A stretch of DNA of 22,720 bases from Alteromonadaceae bacterium UBA2620 (lineage in GTDB: Bacteria; Pseudomonadota; Gammaproteobacteria; Enterobacterales; Alteromonadaceae): positions 1 through 22,720 of the forward strand of contig DDJQ01000132.1 in NCBI GenBank assembly GCA_002339125.1, read 5' to 3'. The position numbers and the translations under genes were made by a program. Shown piece after piece: positions 1 to 7,640 of this stretch. A model generated the notes under the pieces. It did no database searches. It was not told where the DNA came from and saw only the letters and a program-made list of their open reading frames with translations. Numbering within the stretch: position 1 is the stretch's first letter; every line of letters begins with the position of its first letter.

Positions 1-15
1 TGCCCGGCGCACCAT

Positions 16-43
16 AAAAAAACCCGGCATAAGCCGGGTTTTT
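16..43 (-). terminator. Rho-independent terminator of rplM-rpsI (probably bidirectional)
   Basis: A perfect 8-bp stem (AACCCGGC, loop ATAA, GCCGGGTT) lies 21 bases past the rpsI stop codon. On the minus strand the right arm runs into a T-tract, giving a classic intrinsic terminator for rpsI. On the plus strand the stem is also followed by five T, so it could stop transcription arriving from the left of the window as well. Confidence 0.9.
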
Positions 44-61
44 GCATTCTGTAAAAACGTA

Positions 62-454
62 TTAACGTTTTGAGAATTGTGGTTTCTTACGTGCTTTATG
101 AAGACCCACTTTCTTACGTTCAACGCGACGAGCGTCACGAGTAACGAAGCCTGCTTTACGCAGAGCCGGACGAAGTGCTTCATCATATTCCATCAGTGCA
201 CGGGTGATACCGTGACGGATTGCACCAGCCTGACCGTTTGAACCACCACCTTTAACAGTGATGTACAGGTCAAACTTTTCAGTCATTTCTACCAGTTCCA
301 GTGGCTGACGAACAACCATGCACTCGGTTTCACGACCAAAGTACTCGTCAAGAGCACGTGAGTTTACTGTGATGTTTCCTGTACCTGGACGCAGGAATAC
401 ACGAGCAGTAGAACTTTTGCGACGGCCAGTGCCGTAATATTGAGTATCTGCCAT
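62..454 (-). CDS. rpsI: 30S ribosomal protein S9
   Basis: S9 (uS9) is a head protein of the small ribosomal subunit whose C-terminal tail reaches the P-site tRNA. The 130-residue product has the family's normal length. It shows the N-terminal YYGTGRRKSSTARVFL block, the central KGGGSNGQAGAIRHGI segment and the basic C-terminal tail ending KKPQFSKR with the usual terminal Lys-Arg. The ATG start is set by a strong AAGGAG about 8 bases upstream. It follows rplM by 12 bases, the standard bacterial L13-S9 pair, so the two are almost certainly co-transcribed and end at the hairpin at 16-43. Nothing is unusual about it. Confidence 0.99.
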   Translation of the reverse strand: MADTQYYGTGRRKSSTARVFLRPGTGNITVNSRALDEYFGRETECMVVRQPLELVEMTEKFDLYITVKGGGSNGQAGAIRHGITRALMEYDEALRPALRKAGFVTRDARRVERKKVGLHKARKKPQFSKR

Positions 455-466
455 GTGATAAGCTCC

Positions 467-895
467 TTAAATGTCCAATACTTGAGGCTGTTGAGCAGTG
501 TGCTTGTGTTCAGCACCTGCGTAAACTTTAAGCTTACGGAACATTGCACGGCCCAGAGGACCTTTTGGCAACATACCTTTAACCGCTTTTTCAAGAACCA
601 TTTCTGGCTTGTGAGCAAGCAGCTTCTCAAAATTAGTCTCTTTAAGACCACCAGGATAACCAGTGTGAGCGTAGTACATTTTGCCCTTCGCTTTGTTACC
701 AGTTACAGTAATTTTCTCAGCGTTGATAACTACGATGTAGTCACCAGTGTCAACGTGAGGAGTATACTCAGGCTTATGCTTACCACGTAAACGCAGTGCG
801 ATTTCAGAAGCCAAGCGACCCAGAGTTTTGTCTGTGGCGTCTACCACATACCAGTCACGGGCTACCGTTTCTGGCTTTGCAACAAAAGTTTTCAT
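467..895 (-). CDS. rplM: 50S ribosomal protein L13
   Basis: L13 (uL13) is an early-assembly protein of the large ribosomal subunit. The product is 142 residues, the same length as the E. coli protein. Recognisable segments are the start MKTFVAKPETVARDWYVVDA, the following TLGRLASEIALRLRGKHK, and GDYIVVINAEKI. Near the C-terminus are AVKGMLPKGPLGRAM and LKVYAGAEHKHTAQQP. A modest GGTGA ribosome site lies about 9 bases before the ATG. It is first gene of rplM-rpsI. In E. coli L13 represses its own operon through the mRNA leader; the structured leader described at 979-1033 suggests a similar arrangement here, but this is inference. Confidence 0.99.
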   Translation of the reverse strand: MKTFVAKPETVARDWYVVDATDKTLGRLASEIALRLRGKHKPEYTPHVDTGDYIVVINAEKITVTGNKAKGKMYYAHTGYPGGLKETNFEKLLAHKPEMVLEKAVKGMLPKGPLGRAMFRKLKVYAGAEHKHTAQQPQVLDI

Positions 896-978
896 TTTTT
901 AAATTCACCGAAATAATTCGTCGTTACTTTGGTTATGACCCGCTATTGTTTGCTTAATAACGTTTCAAACCTACCTAA

Positions 979-1033
979 AATCAACTGTCTGACCCCTTCG
1001 AGTCGATTGATTCTTCCACCTTCCCACAGGTGG
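979..1033 (-). other. Structured 5' leader of rplM mRNA (possible L13 autoregulatory element)
   Basis: Reading the minus strand, the leader can form two stems. The upstream one pairs CCACC with GGTGG (1016-1033). The downstream one pairs AATCGACT with AGTTGATT, including one G-U pair, around a 14-base loop (979-1008). The CCCACCTGTGGG segment offers an alternative to the first stem. L13 control of its own leader is established for E. coli. I cannot confirm homology of this element by eye. Confidence 0.4.
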
Positions 1034-1047
1034 GTGTAACTGGGCAG

Positions 1048-1083
1048 GGCGCGAATTATACAGCATTTGCACAAAAAGCATAC
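1048..1083 (-). promoter_or_regulatory. Promoter of rplM-rpsI with GC-rich discriminator
   Basis: On the minus strand a perfect TATAAT (complement of 1055-1060) is followed by TCGCGCCC, a GC-rich discriminator of the type linked to repression by ppGpp at ribosomal promoters. The -35 region is poor, GTATGC at 17-bp spacing. Transcription would start near 1048 and give a leader of about 150 bases. Confidence 0.6.
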
Positions 1084-1106
1084 CCCTAATAAAGCAAAAA
1101 ATTAAA

Positions 1107-1136
1107 TTGGCGTAAGCTTTATTCGTCGACTAATCT
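1107..1136 (+). promoter_or_regulatory. Possible sigma-70 promoter of the 1168-2070 gene
   Basis: TTGGCG (1107-1112) and TAATCT (1131-1136) are separated by 18 bases and stand about 30 bases ahead of the ATG. Both hexamers match the consensus only partly, so this is a candidate found by eye. Confidence 0.35.
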
Positions 1137-1167
1137 TGATAGCGAAGTTAATCATATATTGCTGTTT

Positions 1168-2070
1168 ATGAAACCCTTTTCATTTCTATTTTTGCTAGCT
1201 CTGGTATTCAGCCCGGCAGGATTTGCTAACGACGCTCAAGAAAAAGTGATTTTCACACGCGCCTTTGCCGATGAAGCATACGGGTATTATCACGCGCAGA
1301 TCCTGAGCCGGATACTGGAATTAACGCCGGAGTTTGGCGCAGCAGTGGCAGAGCCCCACCCCCAGCCCATGCCTCAGGCCAGACAAATTATGAAACTCCA
1401 GAGCGGCGAAGCGCAAGTGATGTGGAGCGCTACCTCAGCGGAGCGCGAAAAACAGTTACTCACGGTACGTTTTCCATTACTGCAGGGCCTGGCCGGCTAC
1501 CGTGTGCTGGTGATCCACAAATTTAAACAAGGCAACTATCCGGCCGATGTCACTGAGTCAAGGCTGCAGTCTTACCTTGGAGTACAGGGTGCAGACTGGC
1601 CCGATTTAACCGTATTCAAACACAATGGTTATAAGGTTGAAGGCCTGCCATGGAGCCTGTGGTTTGCCAATATGTTTATTGCCGTAGAAAAAGGTCTTGT
1701 CGATTATTTCCCGCGCAATGTTATTGAAGTTTCCGACGATATGGAACGCCACGCCGATAAGTCAGTCAAACTCGAGGATAACGTGCTGTTGCGTTACCCC
1801 AGCTACGAGTATTTTTTTGTATCCCCAAAACACCCTGAACTGGTGAAACGGCTGTATACAGGGCTGCTAAGAATGCTGGATAACGGCGAGCTCACCTCTT
1901 ATTTTAACAAACATAACAATCATCGCCGGGCAATGGAACTGGCTACTCAGGACACCCGCACCATCTTCGAATTGGCAAATCCGGGGATCACTCAGACGTT
2001 TAAAAATCCACTATGGAGCCAAAATCCGGCCCCCATGCGCGCTTACCTCGAAGCACGGCTTAAAGAATAA
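1168..2070 (+). CDS. Exported periplasmic solute-binding-like protein, function unknown
   Basis: The product is about 300 residues with a clear signal peptide: Lys2, a hydrophobic core at about residues 4-15 and a probable cleavage after GFA at residue 20. The mature part resembles family 3 extracellular solute-binding proteins: an early strand VIFTRAF, a segment around 72-86 with the pattern of a binding lobe (RQIMKLQSGEAQVMW), a YRVLVIHKF strand, and a C-terminal region similar to the lobe that closes over ligand (LVKRLYTGLLRMLDNGELTSYF). No transporter or sensor gene is adjacent, so the ligand and role are unknown. It is monocistronic, divergent from rplM and convergent with mazG. I chose ATG 1168; an in-frame TTG at 1159 would add three residues, and neither start has a strong ribosome site. 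Confidence 0.75.
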   Translation: MKPFSFLFLLALVFSPAGFANDAQEKVIFTRAFADEAYGYYHAQILSRILELTPEFGAAVAEPHPQPMPQARQIMKLQSGEAQVMWSATSAEREKQLLTVRFPLLQGLAGYRVLVIHKFKQGNYPADVTESRLQSYLGVQGADWPDLTVFKHNGYKVEGLPWSLWFANMFIAVEKGLVDYFPRNVIEVSDDMERHADKSVKLEDNVLLRYPSYEYFFVSPKHPELVKRLYTGLLRMLDNGELTSYFNKHNNHRRAMELATQDTRTIFELANPGITQTFKNPLWSQNPAPMRAYLEARLKE

Positions 2071-2078
2071 AGAACAAT

Positions 2079-2100
2079 AAAAAACGCGCTGTCAGGCACG
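2079..2100 (-). terminator. Possible intrinsic terminator after mazG
   Basis: On the minus strand CGTGC (the last mazG codons) can pair with GCGCG, with one G-U pair, around the loop CTGACA, followed directly by six T. The stem is short (5 bp) but overlaps the gene end in the right place for an end of the long minus-strand gene run. Confidence 0.45.
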
Positions 2101-2904
2101 AAGTTCTTTATGCTTTACCCGTTGCCACAGTTGCTCAAGTTCATCCAGCGAGTGCGCTTCAAGCCCGCCCTTTTCAGCTTTAGCCAGCACTTCTACAGCG
2201 GCAAACCGTCTGGCGAATTTATTACTGGCCCTGCGCAGGGCCGCGTCGGCATCCACCTTACAATGCCGCGCTAGGTTAACTATGGCAAAGAGTGCATCAC
2301 CAATTTCAGCTTCGAGGGCCTGCTGATCGCGCTTAGGCGCATCCAGCTCCGCCTGTATTTCCGCTACTTCCTCGCGCACTTTATCTGCCACCGGGGCTAC
2401 GTCCGGCCAGTCAAAGCCCACTCGCGCGCATTTCTTTTGAATTTTCTGAGCATACATTAACGCCGGTAGACCGGTGGGAACGCTGTCCAGTAAGGCTTGC
2501 GGCGAATGTTTACGCTCCTGTGCCTTAATGGCCTCCCATTGTTCCGCTAACCCGGCTTCATCGGTGGTCGACTCGCCAAAAACATGGGGATGGCGGCGCA
2601 CCATCTTATCGCTGATCGCATTGGCGATATCAGTAAAGTCGAATTGCTGTGATTCATTGCCAATTTGCGCGTAAAAAACGATTTGAAACAACAGATCACC
2701 GAGCTCGTCTTTAATCTCATCCGGTGCCCCCCGCTCAATGGCATCTACCGCCTCATAGGCTTCCTCGATGGTGTAACGGGTAAGCGACTGCATGGTTTGT
2801 TTCACATCCCACGGGCACCCGGATTGCGGGTCGCGCAGGCGCGCCATGATATCAAGTAAGCGGGCTAAAGCCGCCTCCGGATCAGTTGGTCTTTCGTCTG
2901 ACAT
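2092..2904 (-). CDS. mazG: Nucleoside triphosphate pyrophosphohydrolase MazG
   Basis: MazG hydrolyses nucleoside triphosphates to monophosphates and pyrophosphate; in E. coli it is linked to house-cleaning and to lowering ppGpp. The 270-residue protein has two tandem MazG domains, as in E. coli (263 residues). The first shows CPWD (30-33), EEAYE (47-51) and ELGD (67-70), the metal-binding acidic pattern; the second repeats it as EEVAE and EIGD. The chosen start is ATG 2904, with AAGGA eight bases upstream. A TTG codon just before it would add one residue. The gene overlaps the end of relA by 23 bases, which suggests translational coupling. In E. coli mazEF lies between relA and mazG; here it is absent. 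Confidence 0.97.
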   Translation of the reverse strand: MSDERPTDPEAALARLLDIMARLRDPQSGCPWDVKQTMQSLTRYTIEEAYEAVDAIERGAPDEIKDELGDLLFQIVFYAQIGNESQQFDFTDIANAISDKMVRRHPHVFGESTTDEAGLAEQWEAIKAQERKHSPQALLDSVPTGLPALMYAQKIQKKCARVGFDWPDVAPVADKVREEVAEIQAELDAPKRDQQALEAEIGDALFAIVNLARHCKVDADAALRRASNKFARRFAAVEVLAKAEKGGLEAHSLDELEQLWQRVKHKELRA

Positions 2905-5062
2905 CAATGATGTCCTTCAGTTGTCGCAAGCGGTTCGTCAGGCGGCTCAGGGCTTCCACATCAGAGACTTCCACCGAGACTGAAATCAGTGCCGTGTGGC
3001 TGTTTTTATCGCTCAGACTGTTTACACCGAGCAGGGCTACGCCCTCGATGGCCAGTACCGTGGTGATGTCGCGTAACAGACCGGTGCGGTCGTTACATTC
3101 GATATCCAGATTGGCTTCGTAGCCTACGTTCAGATCTTCTGACCAGCTTACCTCAATTTGCCGTTCCGGATGCTGATTAAGCAGGTTTTGTAGTTGCTCA
3201 CAGCTGTCTTTGTGCACGCTTACGCCGCGCCCCTGAGTGATATAACCCAAAATATGGTCACCGGGCACCGGCTGACAGCAGTTGGCCAGCTGGCTCATCA
3301 GGTTACCAACGCCCTGCACCACCACACTATCAGGTTTATTTTTGCCCCGCGCTGCTTTGCGGGTTTTAACCTTAGGACTCAGTTCTTCAACTTCTGGCGG
3401 TGGCGCCGATAATTGTTGCAGGTGATTTACCACAGACATTACCCGCACATCGCCGGCGCCTATGGCGGCAAACAGTTCGTCTGTACTTGGTACATTAAAG
3501 CGCTCACAGGCATCGGCCGCCATTTTAACCGGCAGACCAGCACGTTGGAGTTCGCGCTCCAACAATTCTTTACCTGCTTGCTGATTTTTCTCTTTATCCT
3601 GTTTCTTGAAGAAACTGTGGATCGTCGCCCGGGCCCGTGATGAATGAACATAGCCTAAACCGGGATGTAACCAGTCTCGCGACGGGTTGGGCTCTTTGCC
3701 GGTCAGGATCCCAACCTGATCGCCGCTTTGCAGCTGATAGGTAAACGGCACAATACGGCCGTTGATCTTGGCGCCGATACAGCGATGGCCAACGTTGCTG
3801 TGAATGTAATAGGCAAAATCCACCGGCGTGGAACCCTGAGGTAAATCAATGACATCGCCGCGCGGCGTAAAGACATACACGCGGTCGTCAAATACCTGGC
3901 TGCGTAGTTCTTCAACCAGATCGCCCGACTCAGCCACCTCTTCCTGCCATTGCAGAATTTTACGTAACCAGTTAATCCGTTCATCGTAGCCAGAAACCTT
4001 ACCGGCACTGCCCTCTTTGTATTTCCAGTGAGCCGCCACACCCAGTTCTGCATCCTGATGCATTTTCTGGGTACGGATCTGGATCTCTACCGGCTTTCCT
4101 TGCGGGCCGACTATTACCGTATGAATCGACTGATAACCATTAGGTTTAGGCGTGGCAATATAGTCGTCAAACTCTTTGGGAATATGCTTGAAGTGAGCAT
4201 GCACGGTACCCAGCGCCGCGTAGCAATCCTGCAATCGCTCGGCAATGATCCGCACCGCCCGGATATCAAACAGCTGCTCGAAGGTCAGGCGCTTTTTCTG
4301 CATCTTTTTCCAGATGCTGTAGATGTGTTTTGGCCGCCCGTAAACCTCGGCTTTGATGTGTTCGTTATTGAGGAGATCCTGCAGCGAGCCCACCACGTTG
4401 TCGATATATTCCGCGCGTTCCCGCCGTTTACCATCCAGCTGTTTGGCTATCTGCTTATAAGTAGTTGGGTGCAAATAGCGAAAGGCTAAATCTTCCAGCT
4501 CCCATTTTAACTGACCAATACCAAGGCGGTTAGCCAGCGGTGCGTAAATGGTGGCACACTCCCGGGCAACCATAACCCGGGTTTCTTCATCGGCTTTTTT
4601 GACCTGTTGCAGAGCGCAGATCCGCTCAGCCATTTTGATCACCACCGCCCGTACGTCTTCCACCATGGCAAGCAGCATGCGACGGATACTGTCAATGTGT
4701 TGCTCATCGGGTGCAGAGAGCTTACTTTCGGATTGCTTGCGATTATGCAGCATCCGAATCGCTTCCATCCGACGAACCCCCACTACCAGCTGTTCTATTT
4801 CAGCGCCAAAGTTCTCCGCCACCTCGGCATCAGATAACTCATGCTGCTGACAATAGGGATAAACCAGCGCGGCCTGCAGCGTTGCATCGTCCATATTGAG
4901 CTGGTGAAGGATCTCCACCATCTCCTGCCCGACCAGCAGTTTATCCGGCATATGCGAAATATCGCGCAGCTTCTGAGCGGTACTTTCAGACAGATTAAGA
5001 CTGGCCAGCCATTCTTCAAATGGCGGCCGGTGTTCTTCATGTACTGTGCGGGTTGAAACCAT
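2882..5062 (-). CDS. relA: GTP pyrophosphokinase RelA (ppGpp synthetase I)
   Basis: RelA binds stalled ribosomes and transfers pyrophosphate from ATP to GDP or GTP, making (p)ppGpp in amino-acid starvation. The 726 residues (E. coli 744) hold an N-terminal pseudo-hydrolase domain lacking the His-Asp motif of SpoT. A synthetase domain follows at about 235-350, with YGRPKHIYSIWKKMQKK and PKPNGYQSIH and the EFDD motif at 297-300. That EXDD signature is typical of the RelA type and differs from the RXKD of bifunctional enzymes. After it come a TGS domain (about 393-455), a Cys-rich region (NCCQPVPGD at 594-602) and an ACT domain (about 650-722). The ATG has a GAGG site that abuts the rlmD stop, 9 bases upstream of the start. 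It is transcribed after rlmD and overlaps mazG. Confidence 0.99.
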   Translation of the reverse strand: MVSTRTVHEEHRPPFEEWLASLNLSESTAQKLRDISHMPDKLLVGQEMVEILHQLNMDDATLQAALVYPYCQQHELSDAEVAENFGAEIEQLVVGVRRMEAIRMLHNRKQSESKLSAPDEQHIDSIRRMLLAMVEDVRAVVIKMAERICALQQVKKADEETRVMVARECATIYAPLANRLGIGQLKWELEDLAFRYLHPTTYKQIAKQLDGKRRERAEYIDNVVGSLQDLLNNEHIKAEVYGRPKHIYSIWKKMQKKRLTFEQLFDIRAVRIIAERLQDCYAALGTVHAHFKHIPKEFDDYIATPKPNGYQSIHTVIVGPQGKPVEIQIRTQKMHQDAELGVAAHWKYKEGSAGKVSGYDERINWLRKILQWQEEVAESGDLVEELRSQVFDDRVYVFTPRGDVIDLPQGSTPVDFAYYIHSNVGHRCIGAKINGRIVPFTYQLQSGDQVGILTGKEPNPSRDWLHPGLGYVHSSRARATIHSFFKKQDKEKNQQAGKELLERELQRAGLPVKMAADACERFNVPSTDELFAAIGAGDVRVMSVVNHLQQLSAPPPEVEELSPKVKTRKAARGKNKPDSVVVQGVGNLMSQLANCCQPVPGDHILGYITQGRGVSVHKDSCEQLQNLLNQHPERQIEVSWSEDLNVGYEANLDIECNDRTGLLRDITTVLAIEGVALLGVNSLSDKNSHTALISVSVEVSDVEALSRLTNRLRQLKDIIDVRRKTN

Positions 5063-5071
5063 ATTTACCTC

Positions 5072-6430
5072 TTACCCTTTAGCCACTCGTTCGAGTAACG
5101 CCATCGACTCAATATGCTGGGTATACGGGAACATTTCCATTATGCCGAGTTTCACAATCCGATACCCTGCTTGCAGTAGCGGGGCCAGATCGCGATTAAA
5201 GGTTGCCGGATTGCAAGATACATACACGACTGACTCAACTCTGGCTTTGGCAATTTGCTGGCAGGCTTCCAAAGCCCCTTCCCGGGACGGATCCAGCAAC
5301 ACTTTATGGTATTTTTTTAGCGCCAGAGCGTTAAGTTCTGCCTCGTTACTTAAATCGGCAGTGCGCCACTGAATATTAGTAATACCTTGTTGTCGGGCAA
5401 TTTTTTCGCCTTTTTGCACCATTGTGGAAACGCCTTCCACCGCAGTAACACTGGCGCAACGTTGTGCCAGGGGCAAGGAAAAGTTACCTAAACCGCTAAA
5501 CAAATCGAGTACGTTGTGCTGCGCCTCTGGCGCCAGCCAGTCGAGCGCTTGCTCAACCATGGCCAGATTTACCTCTGCGTTAACCTGAATAAAATCTTCG
5601 GTGGTCACCGCCAGCGATAAATCATGCGCCGTCGCACACAGCAATTCGTCCACCGGCGCATGCAGCGTCTCGCTGTGCTCGCCTGAATCCAGGCGCAACA
5701 AGAGTGTTTGCGCTTCAGCAAATGCCACCAACAAGGCCCGATCATCAGCCGATAAAGCCCTGGTACAACGAAGCGTAACGCCAATTCCATTATGCCCTTT
5801 TAGCAGGCTGATATGGCCAATAGCGGTGCGCCCGGATAGCTGCTCAACCAGATCATGTAACACCGGTAGCAGTTCATTCAATTCTGGTTCCAGCACCGGG
5901 CACTGCCTGACATTGACAACTTTATCGCTTTTTGACGCTCTGAATCCCAGCGCCAGGGGCTTACCTTTGCGGGCATCAATAGCGAGGCGCGTTTTTCGCC
6001 GATACGTATCGCGGGGACTGCGTAAAGGTGCCACCCAGGGTAGTTCGTTTAAAGAGTGAGTGAGCCTGATTTGCTCATCCAGCGCCTGTTGTCGCCAGGC
6101 GAGCGCAGCGTCGCGCTCAACGTGCTGCAACTGGCAGCCGCCACATTGCTCGTATACCGGGCAGAAAGGCGTTTGCCGCGCCGGGGCAGGTTCAAGCACT
6201 TTGGTTACATGGCCTTCACAGACTTGTTTTTTACTGCGCGTAATGGCTACCTGACAGGTTTCACCGGGCAGCGCGCCGTCAACAAACAGCACCGGCTGAT
6301 GGGTTCGGCAAACACCGCGCCCGCGGGGATCCCACTTTTCCAGCGTCACCGTTGCAGACGATACCTGAGCAGGCCCTTTTCGTTTTCCGCCGGTGCGACG
6401 CTTACCGCCGCCCTGATAAATGCTAACCAT
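5072..6430 (-). CDS. rlmD: 23S rRNA (uracil-1939-C5)-methyltransferase RlmD
   Basis: RlmD uses S-adenosylmethionine to methylate U1939 of 23S rRNA and carries a 4Fe-4S cluster. The 452 residues (E. coli 433) start with a basic tail and a TRAM RNA-binding domain (about 22-80). Cluster cysteines are visible at C90, C96, C99 (CPVYEQCGGC) and C177 (QCPVL). The methyltransferase fold shows DFIQVNAEVN (279-288), the SAM motif LDLFSGLGNFSLPLA (308-322) and LLDPSREGA. The catalytic cysteine is C406 in YVSCNPATF, with the base glutamate in HIESMALLERV. It lies 9 bases after acpS and 9 bases before relA. The rlmD-relA pairing is typical of gammaproteobacteria. Confidence 0.98.
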   Translation of the reverse strand: MVSIYQGGGKRRTGGKRKGPAQVSSATVTLEKWDPRGRGVCRTHQPVLFVDGALPGETCQVAITRSKKQVCEGHVTKVLEPAPARQTPFCPVYEQCGGCQLQHVERDAALAWRQQALDEQIRLTHSLNELPWVAPLRSPRDTYRRKTRLAIDARKGKPLALGFRASKSDKVVNVRQCPVLEPELNELLPVLHDLVEQLSGRTAIGHISLLKGHNGIGVTLRCTRALSADDRALLVAFAEAQTLLLRLDSGEHSETLHAPVDELLCATAHDLSLAVTTEDFIQVNAEVNLAMVEQALDWLAPEAQHNVLDLFSGLGNFSLPLAQRCASVTAVEGVSTMVQKGEKIARQQGITNIQWRTADLSNEAELNALALKKYHKVLLDPSREGALEACQQIAKARVESVVYVSCNPATFNRDLAPLLQAGYRIVKLGIMEMFPYTQHIESMALLERVAKG

Positions 6431-6439
6431 TACCTTGCC

Positions 6440-6820
6440 TCACCGTGTTTCCAGGATCACCGTAGCCACGGCGTAATGTTGTTCATCAGATAAACTTAAG
6501 TGAGCACCCACTATCCCTTTTAGCTTGCATTTCTCCGCAAACTCACCGCTGTAATGCAGCACTGGTGCACCCCCTTCGTTATTGCTGACACAAAGCTGTT
6601 GCCAGCTAATGCCCCGGCCTATTCCGGTTCCCAGCGCTTTCACCGCCGCTTCTTTCGCGGCAAATCGTTTAGCCAGATACCTGACCGGCTGATTGTGAGA
6701 GGTATAAATGTCCCATTCATCCGGCGTCAGCACCCGTCGCGCGAGGCGATCCCGGGAGCCATCCTCCATTTCAAAACGGGCAATTTCAACGATATCAGTT
6801 CCCAAGCCTGCAATGGCCAT
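6440..6820 (-). CDS. acpS: Holo-[acyl-carrier-protein] synthase AcpS
   Basis: AcpS transfers 4'-phosphopantetheine from coenzyme A to a serine of apo-acyl carrier protein, activating it for fatty acid synthesis in the cytosol. The 126-residue length equals that of E. coli AcpS. The two signature regions are present: GLGTDIVEIARF (6-17), with the metal ligand Asp9, and RYLAKRFAAKEAAVKALGTG, with Glu57. A GGAG site precedes the ATG by about 6 bases. It follows pdxJ after 18 bases, the classical pdxJ-acpS pair, and is followed by rlmD. Confidence 0.98.
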   Translation of the reverse strand: MAIAGLGTDIVEIARFEMEDGSRDRLARRVLTPDEWDIYTSHNQPVRYLAKRFAAKEAAVKALGTGIGRGISWQQLCVSNNEGGAPVLHYSGEFAEKCKLKGIVGAHLSLSDEQHYAVATVILETR

Positions 6821-6838
6821 GGTCAGCTCCGGTGGTAA

Positions 6839-7585
6839 TTAGCCGATACTTGCCTGTACACGCGCTTCCTGCATAAGGCTGCGCATATCAGCCACGGCTT
6901 TGTGCAAACCGTCAAACGCGGCACGGGCGATAATGGCATGACCGATATTAAGCTCAATAAGCTGTGGGATAGCCGCAATGGGTTTTACATTGTGATAGTG
7001 CAATCCATGACCGGCGTTTACCTTCAGCCCCAGGTTATCGGCATACTCAACACCACGGCGAATTTGCGCCAGATGCTCCAGTTGCTCTGCTTCACTGGTT
7101 GCATCGGCGTAGTGGCCGGTATGTATTTCGATATACGGCGCCCCCGTTGCTTTAGCGGCGTCAAGCTGGCGTTCATCGCCATCAATAAACAGGGAAACCA
7201 GAATATTGGCTTCGGCCAGTCGCTGGCAGGCATCTGTCATACGACTCAGATTACCGGCCACATCGAGCCCGCCTTCGGTAGTTAGCTCTTCACGCTTTTC
7301 CGGCACCAGGCAACAAAATACCGGTTTAACCTGTTCGGCAATACCGAGCATTTCTTCGGTGACGGCCATTTCCAGATTGAGTCGGGTATTAATCGTTTGT
7401 GCCAGCAGGGTAACGTCGCGGTCTTTAATGTGGCGACGGTCTTCCCGCAGATGCACGGTTATGCCGTCTGCGCCTGCGCGTTCTGCGATATCCGCAGCAT
7501 GCACCGGATCGGGGTAAGAGGTACCACGCGCATTTCGCAGCGTAGCGATATGATCAATATTAACGCCAAGCAGAATATCTTTCAT
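6839..7585 (-). CDS. pdxJ: Pyridoxine 5'-phosphate synthase PdxJ
   Basis: PdxJ condenses 1-deoxy-D-xylulose 5-phosphate with 3-amino-2-oxopropyl phosphate (from the PdxA product) to give pyridoxine 5'-phosphate. The 248-residue TIM-barrel protein has LGVNIDHIATLRNARGT near the start and the catalytic residues expected from E. coli: His45 (TVHLREDRRH), Glu72 (NLEMAV) and His193 (NAGHGLHYHNV). An AGGA site lies about 8 bases before the ATG, inside a short CCAGG-GT-CCTGG palindrome. A 55-base gap separates it from recO, larger than other gaps nearby, so it may have its own promoter, though I saw no clear one. Its pathway partner pdxA is on the other strand at 17086. Confidence 0.98.
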   Translation of the reverse strand: MKDILLGVNIDHIATLRNARGTSYPDPVHAADIAERAGADGITVHLREDRRHIKDRDVTLLAQTINTRLNLEMAVTEEMLGIAEQVKPVFCCLVPEKREELTTEGGLDVAGNLSRMTDACQRLAEANILVSLFIDGDERQLDAAKATGAPYIEIHTGHYADATSEAEQLEHLAQIRRGVEYADNLGLKVNAGHGLHYHNVKPIAAIPQLIELNIGHAIIARAAFDGLHKAVADMRSLMQEARVQASIG

Positions 7586-7640
7586 TCCCAGGGTCCTGGA
7601 TTACATTACAAACTGAAGTGGCGCGTATTGTAGCAGTGAT

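Noticed and set aside
2882..5062. Bifunctional SpoT/Rel enzyme in place of RelA
   Set aside because: The His-Asp hydrolase motif is missing and the synthetase has the EFDD signature typical of RelA.
7588..7599. CCAGG-GT-CCTGG palindrome before pdxJ as an operator
   Set aside because: The loop is only two bases and it covers the ribosome site; too short to separate from chance.
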